Assembly: GCF_002240225.1 (NCBI RefSeq)
Contig: NZ_CP022584.1
Span: forward strand, 3,208,594-3,272,593
Origin: Paenibacillus physcomitrellae
GTDB lineage: Bacteria; Bacillota; Bacilli; Paenibacillales; Paenibacillaceae
Length of the DNA: 64,000 nt
Direction: 5' to 3'
Of the stretch, positions 1-6,209 are shown one piece after another. Below the pieces are notes generated by a model, which worked only from the letters and a program-made list of their open reading frames with translations, searched no databases and was not told the origin of the DNA. The position numbers were made by a program, and so were the translations under genes. Numbering within the stretch: the first letter of the stretch is position 1; each line of letters starts with the position of its first letter.

Positions 1-2
1 TT

Positions 3-221
3 TTGAGTTGCTTAAATCGTCATTTAATTAATGGGGTAACTTTAAAATTAGCCGTTAGACCCGTTAAGCTGAACCGTATCACCGCTGATGGTAAAGCAGA
101 GGGTCGAGTTGAAGGTGGAGGCAGGGATGCTCAATTCGCATATAGCGTAAACGCTCTGCACATGGGGAGTCGATTGTTTGTTACTCGTAAAAAAATTAAC
201 AACATCAAAGGATTCTATTAG
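3..221 (+). other. Unrecognised short reading frame before a terminator
   Basis: An open frame of about 72 codons runs from near the left edge to a TAG at 219-221, one base before an intrinsic terminator. It has no clear ribosome site and may be the tail of a gene that begins outside the window or a decayed remnant. I recognise no family. The position of the stop against the terminator is the only support for coding. A frame on the opposite strand covers the same bases and includes the terminator stem, so it is less likely. Confidence 0.2.
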
Positions 222-249
222 CTCAAGCAAAGCTGCTTGAGTTTTTTTT
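222..249 (+). terminator. Intrinsic terminator upstream of the TIR/caspase cassette
   Basis: CTCAAGCA (222-229) and TGCTTGAG (234-241) form an 8-bp stem with a 4-nt loop, followed by a run of seven T. It ends transcription coming from the left and insulates the cassette that follows. Confidence 0.8.
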
Positions 250-392
250 AGGTGGATATATTTACAATTCATGGATGCTAGGTTATCCTAAAAGTATTAG
301 ATCTTAAGACCCGGAACATCGATATAAGACAGAACTGAATTACAAATTTGTTAATTGATTTTGTAGTATATAGTGTCAAAGGAGGAGGAAAT

Positions 393-1157
393 TTGTTTAA
401 CGGATTTAACCTAATAACAGATGAAAAATTTCTTTCATATAAAGAACGTGGATACGCTATTTATAATGGTCATAGACAAAGTGTAGAGAATGAATTAAAT
501 AAATTTATTCTTGATGATGGTAGTATAAATGGATCAGAATTACAAGAGGACTGGTTCCCTCAAATCAATGCAGATATTTTTATCTCTCATTCTCATGCTG
601 ATGAAGAAAAAGCAATCGCTTTGGCTGGATGGCTAAACTATGCTTTCGGATTGAGTGTTTTTATTGATTCTTGTGTATGGGGCTATGCTGATGATCTTCT
701 GAAAAAAATAGACGACAAATTTTGTAGAAATCCTGATGGATCCACATATAGTTACGAAAAACGAAATAATTCAACTAGTCACGTACATATGATGCTATCA
801 ACTGCATTAATAATGATGATGGATAAAACAGAATGTATAGTATTTCTAAATACTCCAAACTCTATTGATTCGACTGATATAATTAATAGGACAAAATCGC
901 CTTGGATTTATTATGAGATAGGCGTAACTCGATCAGTAAGAAGGAAGATACCTGAAAGACCTACAGGTATCATTAAGAAGGGGCTATTTGAGAATGCCCA
1001 GGCACTCACCATTAAATATAAAGTAGACTTGAATCACTTGCGTGAAATCAAGCAAAGTGATCTTGAATATTGGGAAAGGGATTATATTCGTAATAAAGAA
1101 ATGCATCCGTTAGATCTTTTATATGGGAAGCACAACCTCATTGAATATTTAAGATAG
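393..1157 (+). CDS. TIR-domain protein (putative NADase/signal producer)
   Basis: Protein of 254 residues read from TTG at 393, chosen because an AGGAGG run (380-388) lies at proper distance; an upstream TTG at 348 has no ribosome site. Residues 61-70 (DIFISHSHAD) are a typical TIR first strand and box 1. The segment SPWIYYEI carries a glutamate at about residue 175 in the place of the catalytic Glu of TIR NADases, so the domain could be active. An N-terminal stretch of about 58 residues and a C-terminal tail rich in basic residues are not recognised. It is the first gene of an AT-rich cassette with another TIR protein and a caspase-like protease, which suggests a role as phage sensor or nucleotide-signal synthase. 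The function is inferred from motif and context. Confidence 0.75.
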   Translation: MFNGFNLITDEKFLSYKERGYAIYNGHRQSVENELNKFILDDGSINGSELQEDWFPQINADIFISHSHADEEKAIALAGWLNYAFGLSVFIDSCVWGYADDLLKKIDDKFCRNPDGSTYSYEKRNNSTSHVHMMLSTALIMMMDKTECIVFLNTPNSIDSTDIINRTKSPWIYYEIGVTRSVRRKIPERPTGIIKKGLFENAQALTIKYKVDLNHLREIKQSDLEYWERDYIRNKEMHPLDLLYGKHNLIEYLR

Positions 1158-1186
1158 TCTATTACTCCAAGGGAGTTGTGGGAATC

Positions 1187-1567
1187 ATGCCAAAAAGAAT
1201 ATTTATTAGTTTTGCTATTGAAGATAAAAATCTAAGGGATTTCTTAGTGGGTCAGGCTAGGAATGAACACTCACCATTTGAGTTTGTAGATATGTCCGTA
1301 AAAGAACCGTGGGATTCCGCTTGGAAAACAAAATGCAGAACTAAAATAAAAGGATGCGATGGTGTTTTGGCTATCGTCACCAAGAACACCAAAAAAGCGG
1401 ATGGACAACTATGGGAAATTAAATGTGCAAAAGAAGAATATATCCCTACAAGAGGGATATGGGGAAGCCAAGACAATCGTCCAGCAACACTTCCAAGTGA
1501 GTTTGATGGTGTAAGAGTTGTGAACTGGACTTGGAGTAACATTACAAACTGGATAAATACATTATAA
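1187..1567 (+). CDS. ThsB-like TIR domain protein (DUF1863 type)
   Basis: A protein of 126 residues made almost wholly of one domain. It opens with KRIFISF, followed by LRDFLVGQARNEHSPFEF and a KEPW motif, the pattern of ThsB-type TIR proteins of Thoeris systems. WEIKCAKE places a glutamate at about residue 77, where ThsB proteins have the catalytic Glu that makes a cyclic ADP-ribose signal from NAD. ATG 1187 is preferred; GTG 1178 is in frame but too close to the AAGGGAG site. It lies 29 bases after the first TIR gene and 15 bases before the caspase-like gene, so the three are probably co-transcribed. It most likely makes the second messenger that switches on an effector, by analogy with Thoeris. 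Confidence 0.8.
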   Translation: MPKRIFISFAIEDKNLRDFLVGQARNEHSPFEFVDMSVKEPWDSAWKTKCRTKIKGCDGVLAIVTKNTKKADGQLWEIKCAKEEYIPTRGIWGSQDNRPATLPSEFDGVRVVNWTWSNITNWINTL

Positions 1568-1582
1568 GGCAGGTGCTTATAT

Positions 1583-2551
1583 TTGAGAAAGGCACTAGTT
1601 ATAGGGATCAATAACTACCCATCTTCACCTCTACATGGTTGCATTAATGATGCTTCTTCTTTCGCTAGCATTATTGAAGCTAACGGCGACGGATCTCCAA
1701 ATTTCGATGTGAAGATAGTTACGGATGTTCAGACCAAATCAAATTTAAAAGGGCTAATAATAGATTTGTTTAAAGGTGATAGCGAGACAGCTTTATTTTA
1801 TTTTTCAGGACACGGTTATATAGATGATATTGGTGGATATATTGTAACACCGGATTTTTCAACCAATGATTACGGGGTTTCTATGGATGAAATACTTTCC
1901 ATAGCAAATGATTCGAAATGTAAAAATAGGATTATTATTCTGGATTGTTGTCATTCCGGAGCCTTTGGTTCTCCTAAAATAAATGGAGGGACAAAAACAC
2001 AAATTGTTGAAGGAGTATCAATTTTAACTGCGAGCAAAGATAACGAACCTTCATTAGAGGTTAATGGGCACGGTGTATTCACGAATTTATTGTTGGATGC
2101 GCTACAAGGGGGGGCTGCTGATTTAAGAGGGCATATCACACCTGGGAGTGTTTATGCCTATATTGACCAAGCATTGGGAGAGTGGGATCAAAGACCTGTT
2201 TTTAAAACAAACATATCCCGTTTCACATCTTTACGGAGCGTTAGTCCACAGGTCCCGATTGGGATTCTTAGGAAACTGGTAAACTACTTCCCTACTCCTG
2301 AACAGCAATTCGCTTTAGATCCTTCTTTTGAAGTTACGAATGCCACAAACATTGAGCATAAAGTCATAGAACCTTATGCAGATCAAAATAATGTAACGAC
2401 ATTTAAAGAACTTCAGAAACTTGAAAGTGTTGGTTTAGTTGTTCCGGTGGGGGAAGAACACATGTATTTTGCAGCAATGAATTCGAGAGCCTGTAAACTC
2501 ACTGCTTTAGGGTATCATTACTGGAGACTTGTAAAGGACAAGAGAATCTGA
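1583..2551 (+). CDS. Caspase-like (metacaspase, C14) protease effector
   Basis: Protein of 322 residues from TTG 1583, with AGGCAGGTG just upstream. The N-terminal 220 residues are a caspase fold: RKALVIGINNY is the usual first strand, YFSGHGY gives the catalytic His (H77), and ILDCCHSG gives the catalytic Cys (C123). Both residues are intact. Residues of about 225-322 form a separate C-terminal part whose end (LQKLESVGLV... LTALGYHYW) reads like a winged-helix effector-associated or sensor domain. Neighbouring TIR proteins fit the type IV Thoeris plan, in which a TIR-made cyclic nucleotide turns on a caspase-like protease that degrades host proteins. No signal peptide or membrane segment is seen, so it acts in the cytosol. 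Confidence 0.85.
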   Translation: MRKALVIGINNYPSSPLHGCINDASSFASIIEANGDGSPNFDVKIVTDVQTKSNLKGLIIDLFKGDSETALFYFSGHGYIDDIGGYIVTPDFSTNDYGVSMDEILSIANDSKCKNRIIILDCCHSGAFGSPKINGGTKTQIVEGVSILTASKDNEPSLEVNGHGVFTNLLLDALQGGAADLRGHITPGSVYAYIDQALGEWDQRPVFKTNISRFTSLRSVSPQVPIGILRKLVNYFPTPEQQFALDPSFEVTNATNIEHKVIEPYADQNNVTTFKELQKLESVGLVVPVGEEHMYFAAMNSRACKLTALGYHYWRLVKDKRI

Positions 2552-2569
2552 TGTTTTAGAGGTGCAGAT

Positions 2570-3111
2570 TTGATCTCGATATTTCTTAGTTACCCACAAC
2601 CACATAAGAAAGAGCAACAAGAGTTTATTAACGGTATTATTGAACACCTTAAAGTTAAAGATATAACTCCTAGGACACTGGGGGTTACTGATTATGACAA
2701 TAATGCACCATTAGCAGCGATAAGAAGACTTATGCTAGAGTCGGATGGTTTTATTACTGTAGCTTTTAGGAGAACCTTTATAAATAATGGAACAGGAAGA
2801 ATGGAAGCAGATATAGAAGGAGTTGTATCAAAAGGTTTATCTGGAGAATGGCTTACAAGTCCTTTTTGTCAGATTGAAACGGCTAAGGCTTTTCAATTGG
2901 GACTACCTATTTAACATTAATTGAAAAGGGAGTTATAGCTGAAGGGATCTTAGAAAAAGGGGTAGTTGGGCTATACTTACCAGAATTCGAATTATCAAAT
3001 TCTGTCCAAAACTATCTATCATTAAGTGAATGGAAACAAACTATTGCTCAATGGGAAGCAAATGTAATAAGAGTGAATAGGAATAAGGGGTTTCCTCCCC
3101 AAATGTATTAA
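2570..3111 (+). pseudogene. Frameshifted TIR/NDT-like gene
   Basis: TTG 2570 with a GAGGTG site starts a frame that opens with ISIFLSY and reaches SPFCQIETAKAFQLGLP, then stops at 2912-2914. The motif SPFCQIE has a glutamate at about residue 103 in the catalytic position of TIR and nucleoside deoxyribosyltransferase-like folds. If one T is restored in the T-run near 2910, the frame continues from LPILTLIEKG for about 67 more codons to TAA 3109-3111, giving a protein of about 180 residues. The continuation keeps normal codon use and the expected strand-helix pattern, so this is a single-base deletion in a formerly complete gene or a slippage site. It is the last gene of the cassette. Confidence 0.7.
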
Positions 3112-3127
3112 GTTTTAATATACTTCT

Positions 3128-3165
3128 AAGGTAACGTGAAACATACGTTTTCCTTGGGAGTTTTT
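3128..3165 (+). terminator. Terminator-like hairpin after the cassette
   Basis: AAGG and AACGT (3128-3137) pair with ACGTT and CCTT (3145-3155) around a 7-nt loop. A T-rich run starts at 3161. The gap of five bases before the T-run makes it weaker than the others in the window. Confidence 0.5.
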
Positions 3166-3285
3166 ATTTTGTGGTTGAGATCAGTGCACTGGTTTTTTCG
3201 CGCTCATAGATATTACGGTGAACCGTATCATAAAAAGGGCAACGAAACCCGCGCCAAGTGTGTACCTTTTCATTCACTTTGCCAC

Positions 3286-3325
3286 CTGCATTCCGACTTT
3301 AAAGCCGGATGCAGTTTTTTATTTT
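3286..3325 (+). terminator. Strong terminator or attenuator before the ABC-F gene
   Basis: CTGCAT-T-CCG (3286-3295) pairs with CGGATGCAG (3306-3314), extended by CTTT/AAAG, and is followed by TTTTTTATTTTT. It lies 157 bases before the ABC-F start. It may simply end read-through from the cassette. It could also be a leader attenuator, as found before some antibiotic-resistance ABC-F genes, if a promoter lies in 3170-3280; I see no convincing one there. Confidence 0.65.
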
Positions 3326-3426
3326 TCATACCGATAAAACTGATACATCCCCCCCATAGGTCCTGGTCTAAGCATTGAATTTGGCAGTAAACAGTGTTAA
3401 TCTGAGGTGCGGCAGACTTCGTATTT

Positions 3427-3477
3427 ATGTTCTGCAGTACCGCTAATAAACTCCATTTCAGCTACCAAGAAAGGTAA
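3427..3477 (+). other. Possible leader peptide (16 codons) before the ABC-F gene
   Basis: ATG 3427 opens a 16-codon frame (MFCSTANKLHFSYQER) that ends with TAA 3475-3477, four bases before the ABC-F ATG and inside its ribosome site. Leader peptides that stall ribosomes are known upstream of several resistance ABC-F genes. Its own ribosome site is poor (GAGGTG 17 bases away), so the call is tentative. Confidence 0.25.
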
Positions 3478-3481
3478 CACA

Positions 3482-5230
3482 ATGATCAAAGTTGAACATT
3501 TATCCTTCTCGTTCCCGCAAAAAGAACTATATACCGGCATTTCGTTCACACTCGAAGAAGGGCAGCACTGTGCCTTTATTGGAACAAGCGGCAGCGGGAA
3601 AAGCACCCTGATCGAGATCCTGATGGACCCGGAAAAGCATTTGTTCGACGGCAAGCTGGAGATCGATCCGAACTGCCGAATCGGATACGTCAGTCAGTTC
3701 TCGCAGGTGGACCCGGCGAAAGATATGACCGTTTTTGAATATATTAGTGAAGAATTTACCAAGATCCAAGAGAAGCTCAACGCGATTTATGCCGAAATGG
3801 CGACGACATCGGATATGGATTCGCTGATGGAGGAATATCAACTCACTTTGGACGCGTTGGAATCGCTGGGCGGGGACGATTTCGAGAGCCTTATTCATAA
3901 GAAGCTGAATCTGGCCAATCTCGCGAAGTTAAAAGACGTTAGCGTAACCTCCTTAAGTGGCGGGGAGTTCAAACTCATTCAAGTCATGAAGGAAATGCTG
4001 ACGAATCCGGACTTGATGATCATGGATGAGCCCGATGTATTTTTGGACTTCGAAAACCTGAATTCGCTCAAAAAATTGATCAACTCCCACAAGGGCATGC
4101 TGCTGGTCGTTACGCACAACCGCTATCTTCTAAACCATTGCTTCAACAAAATCATTCACCTGGAAAATACGGAAATCCAAGAGTTTGACGGAGGCTATAT
4201 CGAATATCATTTCTCGCTGCTTCAGACCAAAATCGAACTGCAGGAGATCGCCGTCGCTGAAGCAGAAGAGATCGAGCGATACGATCACATCATCGACAAT
4301 CTTAGAGAGATCGCGACGAATGTGGCGGACGCGTCCAGAGGCCGCGCGCTCAAAGCCCGGGTCAAGTACCAGGAAAGATTGGAAGCGCGCCGGATCAAAG
4401 CTCCATTCGTCGATATTAAGCAGCCGGACATTGGCTTCGGCATGGGGCCGGATTTGGAAGATGCGGTTGTCATAAAAGTCGAAGATTACAGTGCGGCGTT
4501 CGACGAGCTGCTGTTGGAAAACGTAAACTTCGAGATCAAATCCACGGATAAAGTCGCGATCATCGGTCCGAACGGCACCGGGAAAACGACTTTGCTGCGG
4601 GACATTTTCCGAAACAATCAGGAGTCGATCGAAGTCCATACGGATGCGAAAGTGGCTTACTTATCTCAGGTTCAAGGCGAAACGCTGCAAGATTCGAATA
4701 CGATCCTGCATGAATTCATCGACGCCGGATTCAAGACTTATGACGAGGTCAGAGCGTATCTGGCGAACTACGGCTTCGAAGGAGAGATTCTTGAGCAGAA
4801 GATAGAATCGTTGTCCGGCGGAGAAAAAAACATGCTCCAATTGGCTAAAGTCGCGGCCAGTCAAGCCAATCTGCTGCTGCTTGACGAACCGACGAGCCAT
4901 TTGGACCTCTATACACAGATTGCGCTGGAAAAAGCGATCATCGACTATAAAGGTGCGATCGTTATGGTTTCGCACGATTTCTATTCCGTCGTAAACGGGA
5001 TGGATTATGTGCTGATCGTTGATCATAAGACTATTCGAAAAATGAGTATGCGAAAATTCAGACAGATGATCTACGCCAGTCATTTTGATAAAGACTACTT
5101 GGAAATTGAACAAAAGAAAAAGTCGGTCGAAATGCAAATCGAATCGGCTTTGAAGGATACGGATTTTGAAACCGCAAAAGGATTGGTCGACGAGCTGGAA
5201 GGCTTGATCAAGCAGCTGTCTGCGCTCTAG
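3482..5230 (+). CDS. ABC-F family ATPase (ribosome protection type)
   Basis: Protein of 582 residues with two ABC ATPase domains and no membrane segment. Domain 1 has Walker A GTSGSGKST and signature SLSGGE; domain 2 has Walker A GPNGTGKTT, signature SLSGGE and Walker B LLLLDEPTSHLD. A charged linker of about 80 residues joins them. The last 60 residues, rich in Lys and Glu, look like a coiled-coil tail. The Walker B of domain 1 is DEPDVFLDF, not the usual DEPTNHLD, though the catalytic Glu is kept. ABC-F proteins bind the ribosomal E site and either aid translation or remove antibiotics. Start ATG 3482 follows AAAGGT; an in-frame GTG at 3407 lacks support. The 3' end overlaps the convergent ridA-like gene by 23 bases. 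Confidence 0.85.
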   Translation: MIKVEHLSFSFPQKELYTGISFTLEEGQHCAFIGTSGSGKSTLIEILMDPEKHLFDGKLEIDPNCRIGYVSQFSQVDPAKDMTVFEYISEEFTKIQEKLNAIYAEMATTSDMDSLMEEYQLTLDALESLGGDDFESLIHKKLNLANLAKLKDVSVTSLSGGEFKLIQVMKEMLTNPDLMIMDEPDVFLDFENLNSLKKLINSHKGMLLVVTHNRYLLNHCFNKIIHLENTEIQEFDGGYIEYHFSLLQTKIELQEIAVAEAEEIERYDHIIDNLREIATNVADASRGRALKARVKYQERLEARRIKAPFVDIKQPDIGFGMGPDLEDAVVIKVEDYSAAFDELLLENVNFEIKSTDKVAIIGPNGTGKTTLLRDIFRNNQESIEVHTDAKVAYLSQVQGETLQDSNTILHEFIDAGFKTYDEVRAYLANYGFEGEILEQKIESLSGGEKNMLQLAKVAASQANLLLLDEPTSHLDLYTQIALEKAIIDYKGAIVMVSHDFYSVVNGMDYVLIVDHKTIRKMSMRKFRQMIYASHFDKDYLEIEQKKKSVEMQIESALKDTDFETAKGLVDELEGLIKQLSAL

Positions 5231-5606
5231 CATCTGCCACAGCCCGAACCTCTACCCATTGTTCCGGAAATGCCAGGTAGGTCACCCCGATCATGCTCCC
5301 CGCCGGCCGATGCTCCCCGACGAACTTTTTGAACAGTTCGATCGCGGTTTCCGCGTGCTCCTGCGCATTCGTCAGATACAGCTCCACGTAAGCCAAATTA
5401 TGCTTCGTTGCTCCGAACTCTTGTAACACGGCATCTAAATTCTCCAGTGTCTGCGTCATCTGTGCCCGAATGTCGCCTGTTCCAACGAACTCGCCCTCCG
5501 TGTTATGGGAGAACTGTCCCGAGATATACAGCGTGTTATCGACAAGGTAACCCTGCGAAATCCCGTGATCCCAGAGATTATGGTTGTACGTTCGAATGGT
5601 CGTCAT
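5208..5606 (-). CDS. RidA/YjgF family protein
   Basis: Protein of 132 residues of the RidA family. These small trimeric enzymes hydrolyse reactive enamine/imine intermediates, or serve related small-molecule roles. Visible family marks are LYISGQFSHNTEGEFVGTGDIRAQMTQTLENLDAVLQ, the block YVELYLTN, and a C-terminal EVRAVADA. Length is typical. ATG 5606 follows AAAGGGGC. The gene stands alone, facing the ABC-F gene, and its last 23 bases overlap that gene's end on the other strand. A perfect 14-bp palindrome lies 13 bases upstream of the start and may be the operator for a regulator not found here. Confidence 0.85.
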   Translation of the reverse strand: MTTIRTYNHNLWDHGISQGYLVDNTLYISGQFSHNTEGEFVGTGDIRAQMTQTLENLDAVLQEFGATKHNLAYVELYLTNAQEHAETAIELFKKFVGEHRPAGSMIGVTYLAFPEQWVEVRAVADARAQTAA

Positions 5607-5619
5607 TGCTTTAGCCCCT

Positions 5620-5633
5620 TTACTTTAAAGTAA
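5620..5633. promoter_or_regulatory. Perfect 14-bp palindrome before ridA-like gene
   Basis: TTACTTTAAAGTAA is a perfect inverted repeat 13 bases upstream of the RidA start and in the divergent space toward the 5717 gene. It is a likely dimer-binding operator. The regulator is unknown. Confidence 0.4.
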
Positions 5634-5716
5634 GGCTCGTATAGGCTGGGCGAAAATAAAGGGATAGTACGCACAAAGAAGTGGGCTACTATCCGAGTAG
5701 AAAGGAGCACAATCCT

Positions 5717-5953
5717 ATGGAAGTAACTGCCCAAGAAGTAGCGGAATGGATGGTCAAGGAAATCAGGTCTACGGGAACGCTATACCAGACCGATGCGATT
5801 GAATATGTGAAGGCTCAATTTGGCGAACAATTTGTGTTCGTGAATGAGAATGGAAATACATCGCTGTCTAAAGAGGTGAAGAAGGCTTTCCGCAAACTCC
5901 ACGGCGGCAAAATTGCTTGGGACCGCGACGGATTCTTTTGGGCTTGGACCTAA
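5717..5953 (+). CDS. Small conserved protein, DUF6953-like
   Basis: Protein of 78 residues (METAQ-like opening MEVTAQEVAEWMVKEI) from ATG 5717 with AAAGGAG 13 bases upstream. It reads as one small helical domain: a helix EVAEWMVKEIRSTGTL, a YQTDAIEYVKAQFG segment, and KEVKKAFRKL followed by a WDRDGFFWAW end. I take it to be the DUF6953 family seen in Bacillales and other bacteria, a winged-helix-like small protein of unknown role. The name is from memory of the pattern. The gene stands alone between divergent ridA and the convergent alpha-galactosidase operon. Confidence 0.65.
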   Translation: MEVTAQEVAEWMVKEIRSTGTLYQTDAIEYVKAQFGEQFVFVNENGNTSLSKEVKKAFRKLHGGKIAWDRDGFFWAWT

Positions 5954-6102
5954 GCACGCGACCTTCCAACAACTCTATCCTATGTGCTCATTTTTAGCTT
6001 TGGATGGGCATAATAGATTCATGCTGTGTGAAAGGAAGGAGCTGCTCTGTCTCGTGCAGCTCAAGGTACTTTGCGGCGTCTTTCCCCAAACACACTCCGT
6101 AT

Positions 6103-6156
6103 AAAAAATCGGCAGGCTGCCAAGGATTCCGGACACGGATCACTGGCGGCCTGCCG
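6103..6156 (-). terminator. Terminator of the alpha-galactoside operon
   Basis: On the minus strand CGGCAGGC.GCCA pairs with TGGCAGCCTGCCG (plus 6110-6156), followed by six T (plus AAAAAA 6103-6108). It lies 54 bases after the alpha-galactosidase stop. Confidence 0.8.
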
Positions 6157-6209
6157 TATTGCTTTAATTAACCTCTGCTATCCCAGCCGCTGCCGGCCCG
6201 TTCCGCAAT

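Noticed and set aside
3136..3378. Plus-strand frame of 80 codons between the cassette and the ABC-F gene
   Set aside because: It runs through two terminator-like hairpins, has no ribosome site and shows no family pattern.
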